Of a stretch of 64,000 bases of DNA, positions 17,535 through 25,647 are shown piece after piece; the stretch's first letter is position 1; every line of letters starts with the position of its first letter. Made by a program: the position numbers and the translations under genes. The stretch covers positions 1 to 64,000 of the forward strand of contig DUQR01000043.1 in NCBI GenBank assembly GCA_012837715.1, given 5' to 3'. The notes under the pieces are model-generated. The model ran no database searches. It was not told where the DNA came from and saw only the letters and a list, made by a program, of their open reading frames with translations. The DNA comes from Bacillota bacterium. GTDB lineage: Bacteria > Bacillota > UBA4882 > UBA10575.

Positions 17535-18344
17535 ATGAAATTAACCTTCATTCATTGGCGGAAAATTCTTTTGCTCACCTTAATGGTGGGCTTTTTCGCC
17601 TTGCCGGGGCAAGCGAATAGTGTTATTGTGACTCCGCCTCGTTTGCAGTTTACAGCTGGAGACGGTGGTTTTTTTGAAGGCCAGATCGAAGTTTATGGGG
17701 CGAAGGATAAAGATATTTTCGTAAAAACCTTCTTTTTGGACTGGGATTTTGACCGCAACGGAACGGTGCGTTTTTTTTCCCAACCGGATCAGGTGGAAAG
17801 ATCGGCTACGCCTTGGCTGCGGATGGAACCGAAGGAGTTTATCCTCCCCGCCGGTACCAAAAAGTTGGTGACCATTAACGGTTGGGTGCCGATGGGAACG
17901 GCCCCCGGCGATTACTGGAGCATGTTTTTTGTCGAATTTCAACCCTATTCGGTGGTGCAGACCAGTGGGGTCCGGATTAGCGGTCGCATTGGAGGTAGTG
18001 TCACGGTGACTGTGCCCGGACCGGCGCTTTGCAAAGGGCATATCGCTTCCCTCCACATAAATGAAGTAACCAATGGAGAACAGAAGATCGAAGCCCAATT
18101 ATCCTTTGTTAATGAAGGGGATTCGGTGGTCGAACCTTTTGGCTACATTAACATCATTGATTATCACAACAAGAGCCATGGTCAAATTGAAATTCCCACT
18201 TTTAAAGTACTGCCGAGAAGTACCCGTGAGCTCCAACTCCCAGTCGAACTTCCTTTGAAACCAGGGGCTTATGTCGCGATTGCCGTCCTTGATTATGGTG
18301 GTGAAACCCAAACCGGTTATCAGAAGGTTTTCACAGTACAATAG
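17535..18344 (+). CDS. PapD-like (fimbrial-type) periplasmic chaperone
   Basis: 269 residues with a signal peptide ending near ANS. The first Ig-like domain (about residues 30-145) has chaperone-type features: SVIVTPPRLQFTAGDGG, SATPWLRMEPKEFILPAGTKKLVTI and PGDYWSMFFVEF. In usher-pathway chaperones the equivalent segments are the A1 strand, the W-L-x-x-x-P loop and the F1-G1 strands that complete pilin subunits. A second Ig-like domain (about 160-269) follows. It sits between genes for small secreted beta proteins, so subunit binding in the space outside the inner membrane is the likely role. The family call is by pattern, not by search; a DUF916-like protein is the main alternative. Confidence 0.65.
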   Translation: MKLTFIHWRKILLLTLMVGFFALPGQANSVIVTPPRLQFTAGDGGFFEGQIEVYGAKDKDIFVKTFFLDWDFDRNGTVRFFSQPDQVERSATPWLRMEPKEFILPAGTKKLVTINGWVPMGTAPGDYWSMFFVEFQPYSVVQTSGVRISGRIGGSVTVTVPGPALCKGHIASLHINEVTNGEQKIEAQLSFVNEGDSVVEPFGYINIIDYHNKSHGQIEIPTFKVLPRSTRELQLPVELPLKPGAYVAIAVLDYGGETQTGYQKVFTVQ

Positions 18345-18359
18345 TAAAGGGGGAAAAGG

Positions 18360-18854
18360 ATGCGGAAAGGCCTTTATATTTTGCTCATAGGTGTTTTTCC
18401 CGTTTTTTTGCTCCTCTCGCCGCCGGTGATGATGGCCGACGCCTATCTTGAGTTTGAGATTCCGGAACGGATGGAATTAACGCTTTCTACTTCCGTCGTA
18501 GATTTGGGGGAACCCAAAGGCGCCCACCGCTTATATTACGAGCGGATTGATGCGGTTCGTGTCGATTACCGCTGTAATAGTCGCTACGAGTGGGAGGTGC
18601 GGATTTCGGCGGCGGATTTGCGGGATGGGAACCGGACAATACCTATATCCCGACTCCAATGGCGGACCAGTGACGGTACTTACCAATACATGCCCGAAAA
18701 CGGAAAATACACGGTTTTAGCCCGTCGGCGGGATCATACCCCGTTCAGTGGTTTGAAACAGAGTAAAATGATCTCTTATCGTCTGGAGTTACGAGGGGAT
18801 GAAAGGGGAGGAACCTACTCCGCCCCGGTTACCTACACTCTTTTTGTGCCTTAG
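18360..18854 (+). CDS. Small secreted beta-rich protein, putative surface-fibre subunit 2
   Basis: 164 residues with signal peptide ending at about MMADA. The mature N-terminus LEFEIPERMELTLSTSVVDLG parallels subunit 1, and VDYRCNSRYEWEVRIS matches its YRCN strand. The C-terminus is SYRLELRGDERGGTY...TYTLFVP. The RGDE motif near the C-terminus is shared with the next gene. ATG 18360 follows GGGGGAAAAGG. It lies 15 bp after the chaperone gene in one operon. Confidence 0.65.
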   Translation: MRKGLYILLIGVFPVFLLLSPPVMMADAYLEFEIPERMELTLSTSVVDLGEPKGAHRLYYERIDAVRVDYRCNSRYEWEVRISAADLRDGNRTIPISRLQWRTSDGTYQYMPENGKYTVLARRRDHTPFSGLKQSKMISYRLELRGDERGGTYSAPVTYTLFVP

Positions 18855-18865
18855 GAGGTGTTGAC

Positions 18866-19339
18866 ATGGGCTGGAGCAGAAAGCGTTGGTTCTTCTTCTG
18901 CTTTATATTGTTAGTTTTATCTTTACCGATCCAAGCAGAAGTTTTTGAAAGTAATGGACTTAGTAGCGGCCTTTATCTCTTTGACTCCTATGTCCGGCTA
19001 GGCGAACTGAAAACGGATCCCATCGATCCGGCTCTTGAATACTTTGAAGCCGAAGAGGCTTTAAGTTTTTTCTTATGGAGTTTATTTTCTGATTGGCAAC
19101 TGTTTCTATCCGGTACGGATTTTATTTCCGGGATGGACCAGATTTCCTTGGAACGGATGGAATGGAAGATAACGGGTGGCGAATACCGTAAGATGCCCCC
19201 AGCCGGGAGCCAACTGGAAATTATGAGGGGGCGTAGCCTATTAGAGTGGGACAGTCTTTCCTTTCGTTTGGTGTTAAGGGGGGACGAAAGTCCGGGCCTT
19301 TATAATAGTATACTAACAATAACAATGGTTTTTCCATAA
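18866..19339 (+). CDS. Small secreted beta-rich protein, putative surface-fibre subunit 3
   Basis: 157 residues with signal peptide (FFCFILLVLSLPIQA). The mature part lacks the IPE start of its neighbours but keeps the central strand pattern and the C-terminal block SFRLVLRGDESPGLYNS...TITMVFP, nearly collinear with subunit 2. ATG 18866 follows AGGAGGTG. The shorter N-terminus could mean a tip or base subunit, or a degenerate copy. No family assignment is possible. Confidence 0.6.
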   Translation: MGWSRKRWFFFCFILLVLSLPIQAEVFESNGLSSGLYLFDSYVRLGELKTDPIDPALEYFEAEEALSFFLWSLFSDWQLFLSGTDFISGMDQISLERMEWKITGGEYRKMPPAGSQLEIMRGRSLLEWDSLSFRLVLRGDESPGLYNSILTITMVFP

Positions 19340-19343
19340 AATA

Positions 19344-19372
19344 TTGCTATTTGTAGGAAATTAGTATATAAT
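19344..19372 (+). promoter_or_regulatory. Sigma-A promoter of the riboswitch transcript
   Basis: TTGCTA (19344-19349), 17-nt spacer, TATAAT (19367-19372), so transcription would begin just before the c-di-GMP riboswitch. Confidence 0.7.
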
Positions 19373-19383
19373 AAAAATGAACA

Positions 19384-19490
19384 TAAGGAATACTCGATAA
19401 TGGCAAACCCGTTGAAAGGCGGGGGCGCAAAGCCACGGGTCTAAAGTGGGACAAGCACTATGATCGCCGGGCCGCCGAAGTCATTCCTGT
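19384..19490 (+). promoter_or_regulatory. Cyclic di-GMP-I (GEMM-I) riboswitch
   Basis: The conserved core of the class is present: GGCAAACC with a GAAA tetraloop hairpin, then GGGCGCAAAGCCACGGGTCTA, where the tetraloop docks, and later TATGATCGCCGGGCCGCC. Outer stem P1 forms between AGGAAT (19386-19391) and ATTCCT (19484-19489) and is followed directly by GTTTTTT, so the expression platform probably acts on termination. It precedes the subunit gene at 19527 and places it under control of the second messenger that governs surface attachment. Confidence 0.93.
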
Positions 19491-19526
19491 TTTTTAGGCG
19501 TCCCTGCGTTCTGTGGAGGGAGAGGA

Positions 19527-20045
19527 ATGAAGAAGTCCTGTTTATTTCCGCAGTTTGCTGGGATTTTATTATTATTACTGCTCACTTTACCAGTTTACGC
19601 CGGGGATAACCAGTTGCAACATAAAATTACGGTGGAGATCCCGGAAATTCTCCAGATGGAGGTTGGCCCCGGTGAGATTGCCTTTGACCTGGCCCATCCT
19701 AACCCGGGTGAACCGTTTCCGGCTCCCAGCTATCCTTTCTATTATACACCAACTTCAACCCAGGATTATCTGCCGGTACGGGTTTTTTCCAATGGAATGA
19801 AGGAGTGGCGCCTTCTGATCAGTGGGGAGACCGCTGAAGGACTGAGCGAAGGGGTCATCGAATGGTCTTTAGATGGGACCAACTGGTCCCCATTGAACGC
19901 GGCGGATCAGATTTTAACCGTTGGCGGGTTCACCAACGGTTGGCTGGAATTGAAAGTTTATTTCCGCCTCGTTTTGCGGGGGATTGAATACGCTAGCTCC
20001 GATGTTTATCAAGTTAAAGTTAATTACCAGCTTTCCTCCGTATAG
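19527..20045 (+). CDS. Secreted beta-rich protein under c-di-GMP riboswitch control, putative subunit 4
   Basis: 172 residues with signal peptide (GILLLLLLTLPVYA). The mature protein opens ITVEIPEILQMEVGPG, matching the IPE-x-L pattern of subunits 1 and 2, and ends YFRLVLRG...YQVKVNYQLSSV. ATG 19527 follows GGAGGGAGAGG. Its own promoter and a c-di-GMP-I riboswitch separate it from the upstream genes. The last 22 bases overlap, on the opposite strand, the end of the usher-like gene. Function as a fibre or adhesin subunit is inferred from context. Confidence 0.7.
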   Translation: MKKSCLFPQFAGILLLLLLTLPVYAGDNQLQHKITVEIPEILQMEVGPGEIAFDLAHPNPGEPFPAPSYPFYYTPTSTQDYLPVRVFSNGMKEWRLLISGETAEGLSEGVIEWSLDGTNWSPLNAADQILTVGGFTNGWLELKVYFRLVLRGIEYASSDVYQVKVNYQLSSV

Positions 20046-22702
20046 CCGTCCCAAAACTCCGGGGGGATGATTTCTTCACTGGAGAATTCAATCTCCTTGG
20101 TGACGGGGCGAAGGGCAACGGGAAGTAGAAGCGGCGAGGCGGTTGTTACATTGAAAACGAAAGGTTCGGGGGGAAGATAATCAACGGCTAGGGACTCCTC
20201 CTCAAGCTTTAAGATATACTCTCCCGGGAGTAGACTGAGGAAAAAGGCGCCATCAACATTGGCGCTTTTTTCCATGATCAGCTGGTGGTTACGGTCAAAG
20301 ACGGTGAGCATGACGCCGGACAAGCCTTTCTCACCGGGATCGTAGGTATTATTACGGTTGGTATCAATAAAGAGTTGACCCCTAACTTCAGTGGGCGGGA
20401 GATAAGGAACAAGCACGGAAAGGGATTTATAGCGCTCGGTGAAGAGTTCTTTTTTGGTTTGTAAAGTATAATAATTCTGGTGTTGTGGGGGAAAGTCAAG
20501 TAGTTGCCGTCCGGTACCGGTGAAGGGAATCTCCCAACTACCATCTTCTTTACTCAGGGTGGCTTGACTCCCGTTTAGGAGAACCGGGAGGCCGGATAGT
20601 CCGGGTTCTCCCGGATCATAGATGCCGTTACGGTTCAGATCGACGAAGACTTTACCGTGGATCCCCGACCAGGGGGAAGGTAAGAAGTAGAGATCATTGT
20701 GTTCAAGACGGAAAATCATGCTATAGAGCGGGTTGTTTTCTTCGAAGGAAAGTTGGGCATAGACTTGCCAAGAGGTTCCGGGGGCAATTTGGGCGCCGAA
20801 ACCCGATTGGAAGGCGGAAATGCGGTTGACGGGTTCAGCCGAGAGATCCCATTGGATCAGTCCAAAACAATTCCACGGTTGGTTGGCCGCCCGGTAGCGC
20901 CACCTGAACCCTAGTTCCGGCACATTCCCCGGCTGTCCTGGGCCGGAGTTGAAGGTTTCCTTTAGTAGGGTCTCCAGATAGTTGTCGGCGTTGAAACGGT
21001 AACGGTAATTGGCGCCGAGAATCAAAGTCTGTCGTTGGCTGCTTAAATCTTCCCGCCTGTAATTGGCGGAGAAGGAGAGACTGCTTTGGAGCCCACGCCG
21101 GATCGTACCGGCTTTTATCTCTTTAATCTCTCCGTCGGAACGAAGAGTATAGGCCATGCCTAGTCGATGGTTGTTAAAGATTAACTCGGACCAAAGCATA
21201 CTACTGAGCAGGTTGGGAGCAGCGGGGGGTGTTTCGTTGCGCATGCTGAACCCAGTGGTTAGACTGGGCTGCATGGGGGGATAGACGTAAGCGGTCAGCG
21301 CGAACTCGTTAAAAGCGGATTGATTGTAAAAATCCGTTCCTTGCTGAAATTCGCCGGTTAACTCCCAGTCTTCTTGCCGGTGGGAAAGGGCGATTCCCCC
21401 TTGGGTCAGCGGTTCGGTTTCTCCCAAGCCAAGAATACCTTTGGTCGTCAGTTTCCAACCGTAAAGGGGCGAGGCATAAAGTTGGTAGATACCAGCCAGG
21501 GAGTGTTGGAAATAACTGTCGTCTTCCAGGTTATGTAGGTAATTGAACTGTAAATCCGGTTGTTTGAAGCTCAGCCCGGTTCCCCACCATAACGGAGCGC
21601 CCTCTTGGGTGAACGGTCCGATCCAGAGGCGCCAGGGCAAGCGGCGTTGGTTTTGAAAATAGAGTAAGGAAGAATAGGTGGGCGGTGGAACCGGACCGTC
21701 CCAATTATGGCCTAAAGCGCCTAAACGCAGGGCCCACTCGTCCCCGGTTACGCCTAAATAGGCGGCGGTCGGCGCCGGGACTTCATAGGCGCTATTGAAA
21801 AAAAGGTCAAAGTGGGTATCGGCGGAGAGATCGCCCCGGGTTTTCCAGGTTAGATTCCAAGGTAAATTCGCGTTCGGACGGGGCGGTATATAATTAAAGC
21901 TAACCATTGAATTTAAAGGGATGGCTAAATCCTGATCCTTTTGGGCAGTTTCCGATTGGGTGATTAAAATTTTCAGTTTTAGTTCCGCTGTTTCCGGTCC
22001 GGAATCCAGTAACCGTAGGGAAATTTCTTCTAAAGTTCCGGCAGGGATCGCTTCAGGCACATAACAACTGATCAGGACTTGTCCTTCTTGGCCGGGGTAG
22101 ACCGGGTCGTTGATGGAATTATAGTAGATCGGCCAACCATTTTCCGATTTAATCTCCAGTTCAAGCCGTTCAGCCGTTGTTCCTAAGTTCTTCAGGCGGA
22201 CCGGGAAGAAGATTTCTTCCCCGGCCTGCGCCCGGAGGAGCGGTACTGGTTCCCACTGCAGAAGACGAACGGGTTTAACGACTGTCCGCACGATAAAGTC
22301 TTGTTCGTTCCCGTTTTCCTTTAAGGTAAGGCGTAGCTGATCGGTGGTCCCAGCCAAAACGGTGGCAGGGGTAAGCAAGGAATAAACAAGGTAATCTTCA
22401 GCGTTTGGCGCTAAGGTTAATTCCGGGGTGGTACTCAGGAGCGGCCATCCTTGGGAGGAGGCTGCCTCTACTTCAAAAGAGACTGTTTCGTCTGTTTGGT
22501 TCTCTACGCGAAAGATATAGGTGACGACCTCTCCGGCTTCGACTTCCCGCCCTGAAGGTAGCGTCAGATAAATCCCGGGAGTAAAAAGCTGCTGGCTAGC
22601 GCTGACTGCCGGGAATTGAAATGAGCAGAAGAAAACAATTACGCTGAGGAAAAAGACAACCTGTTTTGTAGTGGGACCTATTTCTTTACGCAAAAAACCC
22701 AC
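20024..22702 (-). CDS. Usher-like outer-membrane protein with NEW3-like and plug-like domains
   Basis: 892 residues. After a signal peptide (residues 1-36) come two Ig/NEW3-like domains (about 40-250; ENQTDETVSFEVEAAS, KNLGTTAERLELEIKS). Residues about 265-690 are amphipathic beta-strands with aromatic edges, as in a transmembrane barrel. Two SdrD-B/usher-plug type repeats follow: GKVFVDLNRNGIYDPGEPGL (about 700) and GQLFIDTNRNNTYDPGEKGL (about 778). The D-x-N-x-N-G-x-x-D-x-G-E loop is shared with C-terminal domains of fimbrial ushers. GTG 22702 follows AAGGTGG by 6 nt; TTG 22693 is an equally possible start. It converges on the subunit operon, so export and assembly of those subunits is the favoured role, by inference. 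Confidence 0.65.
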   Translation of the reverse strand: MGFLRKEIGPTTKQVVFFLSVIVFFCSFQFPAVSASQQLFTPGIYLTLPSGREVEAGEVVTYIFRVENQTDETVSFEVEAASSQGWPLLSTTPELTLAPNAEDYLVYSLLTPATVLAGTTDQLRLTLKENGNEQDFIVRTVVKPVRLLQWEPVPLLRAQAGEEIFFPVRLKNLGTTAERLELEIKSENGWPIYYNSINDPVYPGQEGQVLISCYVPEAIPAGTLEEISLRLLDSGPETAELKLKILITQSETAQKDQDLAIPLNSMVSFNYIPPRPNANLPWNLTWKTRGDLSADTHFDLFFNSAYEVPAPTAAYLGVTGDEWALRLGALGHNWDGPVPPPTYSSLLYFQNQRRLPWRLWIGPFTQEGAPLWWGTGLSFKQPDLQFNYLHNLEDDSYFQHSLAGIYQLYASPLYGWKLTTKGILGLGETEPLTQGGIALSHRQEDWELTGEFQQGTDFYNQSAFNEFALTAYVYPPMQPSLTTGFSMRNETPPAAPNLLSSMLWSELIFNNHRLGMAYTLRSDGEIKEIKAGTIRRGLQSSLSFSANYRREDLSSQRQTLILGANYRYRFNADNYLETLLKETFNSGPGQPGNVPELGFRWRYRAANQPWNCFGLIQWDLSAEPVNRISAFQSGFGAQIAPGTSWQVYAQLSFEENNPLYSMIFRLEHNDLYFLPSPWSGIHGKVFVDLNRNGIYDPGEPGLSGLPVLLNGSQATLSKEDGSWEIPFTGTGRQLLDFPPQHQNYYTLQTKKELFTERYKSLSVLVPYLPPTEVRGQLFIDTNRNNTYDPGEKGLSGVMLTVFDRNHQLIMEKSANVDGAFFLSLLPGEYILKLEEESLAVDYLPPEPFVFNVTTASPLLLPVALRPVTKEIEFSSEEIIPPEFWDGYTEESW

Positions 22703-22873
22703 CTCGTTCCACCTTGATGTGATCCAATGGTTAGTTAAATTCTCTGATTATCTATAAATTCCAGTAGAAAGCGGAAAAAACCTCCCATTGTTTAGGGAAA
22801 TTAATGAGAAAATAATAAACCCAAAGGAAGAGGGGGAGAATAAAGGAAATAACGCTGCGAGGTGGAGAAAAGA

Positions 22874-23917
22874 ATGACCGCCAGTTACAAAGTGCTCCCC
22901 CTTTTGTTAGCCCTTACTTTTCAGGGATGTAATCTTTGGGATTTTCTTAAGCCTCCCGAGCGGCAACCGGAAGTTCCCCAAGGGAACCGCGGGGAAGCGC
23001 GGGAACTTTTGCATTCTTATTTAAGGGCCAGGGTTGCCGATGAAAGTACAGAAAATCTCCGGGCTTATCTTACGGAAGAAGCCTGGCATGATTACCAGGG
23101 TGGAAACTTGAGTCTAAGGGCGGAAAGAGAAGAGGAGTATGTGGGGTACAAAATTATGGAAGAAACTGATCTGGCGGAGGGGAAATTCGCTTTTACCACC
23201 AATCTGCAACTGGTGGAAAGGGAACGACCTTTAGCCGCCAATATTACGGAAGATCTAGTGGTCCGGTATAGTAATGATGAATACCGGGTTTCTTCGGCAC
23301 GTCTTTTGAAAACGGTGGAAATCAGAGGGGTTGGTACCGATCTGATTTGGGTCAGCCGGACCAAGGAGGAAGAGCAGGAAGTTAAGCTCTTTAATCTACA
23401 AGAGTTCCCCGCCCGCTTAGCAGCACTGGGGGGCTCAACCGAACTGGAGACCGGTCGCGCTGGTTACGCCACGGTGGTTCTTAACCCGGATAACCGGCGG
23501 GCCGCTTTTGGTACAACCGGTACCCACGGTGCGTTGGGGATTCTAAAATGGACCGGGGCAACCCCTGACCCGGATCAGGTTGAGCTAACACCAGTTGATG
23601 TTTATTACGGTGAACATGCTATTTTACTTTCCTTCTCCCCGGACAGTCGGTATTTAGCAGTGGAGATCCGGAGCACGGCCGGAACCGACCGGGTGGAGGT
23701 CTATCAAGTCGGAGAGAAAAACAAGCTCAACTTCCGGTTGGATCAGGCTTTTCCCGCGGGGAAATATAATGTCTCCTTTCGGCAATGGGAACCGGATAGT
23801 AAAGCTTTACTCTTCAGGGTCAGCGCCGGTGTCAACCCTCCCGAAGATGAAGAACCGATGGGGACCTGGCGTTTGAACGTGCAAACGGGAGAACGGGAAA
23901 AGGTGATCGGTGGTTAA
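22874..23917 (+). CDS. Lipoprotein with NTF2-like and beta-propeller-like regions
   Basis: 347 residues beginning with a short signal and lipobox FQGC (Cys near residue 19). Residues about 35-150 resemble NTF2-like accessory domains (ARELLHSYLRARVADESTENLRAYLTEEAW). The C-terminal half (about 185-345) has TolB/WD40-like strands (VVLNPDNRRAAFGTTG, LLSFSPDSRYLAVEI, WEPDSKALLFRVS). ATG 22874 is chosen because GAGGTGGAG lies 6 nt before it. It starts a run of cell-envelope genes on the plus strand. Function is unknown; a sensor or scaffold in envelope assembly is possible. Confidence 0.7.
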   Translation: MTASYKVLPLLLALTFQGCNLWDFLKPPERQPEVPQGNRGEARELLHSYLRARVADESTENLRAYLTEEAWHDYQGGNLSLRAEREEEYVGYKIMEETDLAEGKFAFTTNLQLVERERPLAANITEDLVVRYSNDEYRVSSARLLKTVEIRGVGTDLIWVSRTKEEEQEVKLFNLQEFPARLAALGGSTELETGRAGYATVVLNPDNRRAAFGTTGTHGALGILKWTGATPDPDQVELTPVDVYYGEHAILLSFSPDSRYLAVEIRSTAGTDRVEVYQVGEKNKLNFRLDQAFPAGKYNVSFRQWEPDSKALLFRVSAGVNPPEDEEPMGTWRLNVQTGEREKVIGG

Positions 23918-23932
23918 GGACGGGAGGAAACC

Positions 23933-24460
23933 GTGGGTTTATTCGAAAAAAAAGAGTTCCTCCGCAACCGGTTCCATTGGTTTGATTTACTGTTAGGGGT
24001 CGCCCTTCTGATCCTGATCATCCGGACTGTCGCCGAGGTTTGGCCTTCTTCCGAGCGGAAAGAGGAAGCATTGGTCCGCTTAGAAATTATGGTCCCGGGC
24101 TTGGCTGCTGATTTAGCCGCCCAGATCGCTGTTGGCCAGTGGGTCAAGGACGGCACTTCCGGAGAATTTATGGGAAAAATTACTCAGAAAGCATCCGCAA
24201 CCAGGATGGAGCCGGTGGGCCGGACGGAACAAAGGAGTGGAATTGACCGGGTGGCACGGGTTTTTGGCGAGTTTAACCAGCAGGCTTTAGCAGCCGCCCA
24301 GGATTTACTCTTGGTTTTGGAACGGACCGGGACCATTCGGGAGCGGGAAGGGGTCTTCTTTGGGCGGGAAGCCGTCCGTTCCGGTCAGGAACGGGTTTTT
24401 CACACTTACTATGTGGAGTTTACCGGCCGTATTAACCGGATGGACGTGGTTGAACAGTGA
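23933..24460 (+). CDS. DUF4330-like membrane-anchored protein
   Basis: 175 residues with a single N-terminal transmembrane segment (FDLLLGVALLILIIRTV, about residues 17-33) after a short cytoplasmic start, then an extracytoplasmic domain. Layout and genomic position before an O-antigen-ligase-like gene fit the DUF4330 family; no function is established for it. GTG 23933 follows GGGAGG. Its stop overlaps the next start by 4 bp (GTGA), so the two are translationally coupled. Confidence 0.65.
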   Translation: MGLFEKKEFLRNRFHWFDLLLGVALLILIIRTVAEVWPSSERKEEALVRLEIMVPGLAADLAAQIAVGQWVKDGTSGEFMGKITQKASATRMEPVGRTEQRSGIDRVARVFGEFNQQALAAAQDLLLVLERTGTIREREGVFFGREAVRSGQERVFHTYYVEFTGRINRMDVVEQ

Positions 24461-25647
24461 GCAAGCAGGCCGGCCGAAGGCAGGACATTTGGGCTTGTTT
24501 GTTTCTCTTCAGCTTCTGTCTGGTTCTTCTGCGCCCGGGGGATCCCTTAAATTTTCTCCTGTTTTTGCCCGGATATTTTTTTCCGCTGCGCTATACCGGA
24601 AAGATCAGGCCACTTTACCTTTGGTTAGGGTGGGCCTTTTTTTCCGCCCTGCTTGCACCGGAGTTTCCACCTTCCTTGCACGTTTTCGGGCAAGAGTGTA
24701 TGATCGCGACCACCGGGTTTTACGCCGGCCTTTATGGCCGCCAAGATCGCCGCTGGGTATGGGGGTTAATTTTGGTCGGCTTTCTGATGGCCGGTCTGAT
24801 CTTTATCCAGGCCGCCATGGCCCCGCCCTATCCGCTCAGCTGGGCCCATCCAGCGGAACGGCTCTTGCTTCCTTTCCGGGTTACCGGTCTCTGGAAGAAT
24901 CCCAACCGGACCGGGTTATTCCTTGCGCTTCTCCTTCCGCTCTTAGGCGCGGTTCTGGAGGAAACAGATGGCCACTGGCGGCGCCTTTTATTACCCGGGG
25001 TCCTTTTCGCCTTGGCGGTACCGGCTTTGCTCTTTACTTATTCCCGAACAGCCTGGACAGCGGCTTTAGCGTCGCTGGTTTTTTACTGGGGACGGCGGGA
25101 AAAAGGTAATTTGCGGCGTTTGTTTTGCCTGGTGTTACTCCTGATCGGTTTCTTTCCTTCGCTGGTCGCACGGCTTGGCCCAAACCCCTTCCAGAGTGCG
25201 ACGCTGCGTTACCGTTTCCTAATTTGGCAGGAGACATGGGCTTTGGTGCAGAAATATCCTTTAACCGGAGGAGGTGGAAGCGAGTTACGGTTAGCCCTCC
25301 GTTCCTTACGGGCTGATCATGCCCATAACCACTATCTACAGTTAGCAGCAGAAAAGGGCCTTCCTGTCTTGCTCCTCTTTACCGGACTGGTTTTCCGGAT
25401 CCTGAGGATACCGTTCCGCCCCAAAGGGCCAAGGGAAGATTGTTGTCTACAGCGGGGGATGCAAGGAGCACTCGTTGGCCAGTTAGTGGCCGGATTAACC
25501 GAAAGCCTATGGGTGGTTCCGTTGGACCTCTTTCTCTTCTGGTTTGGCTTTGCTTTTATTACAGCCGAAGAGAAACCGGTGACCATTGAACAGCCGGGTG
25601 GTACGACGGATGAGGGGGACGCAGGGAGCGAGGGGAGGTTTCTTTAG
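24457..25647 (+). CDS. O-antigen ligase / polymerase-like membrane protein (Wzy_C)
   Basis: 396 residues with about ten membrane segments. The family signature lies in the large extracytoplasmic loop: RYRFLIWQETWALVQKYPLTG-GGG, followed about 25 residues later by DHAHNHYLQLAAEKG. The conserved Arg and His act in glycan transfer from undecaprenyl diphosphate in WaaL and Wzy enzymes. It is likely to polymerise or ligate a cell-surface glycan. The start overlaps the DUF4330-like gene by 4 bp and the stop overlaps csaB by 1 bp. Confidence 0.85.
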   Translation: MSKQAGRRQDIWACLFLFSFCLVLLRPGDPLNFLLFLPGYFFPLRYTGKIRPLYLWLGWAFFSALLAPEFPPSLHVFGQECMIATTGFYAGLYGRQDRRWVWGLILVGFLMAGLIFIQAAMAPPYPLSWAHPAERLLLPFRVTGLWKNPNRTGLFLALLLPLLGAVLEETDGHWRRLLLPGVLFALAVPALLFTYSRTAWTAALASLVFYWGRREKGNLRRLFCLVLLLIGFFPSLVARLGPNPFQSATLRYRFLIWQETWALVQKYPLTGGGGSELRLALRSLRADHAHNHYLQLAAEKGLPVLLLFTGLVFRILRIPFRPKGPREDCCLQRGMQGALVGQLVAGLTESLWVVPLDLFLFWFGFAFITAEEKPVTIEQPGGTTDEGDAGSEGRFL

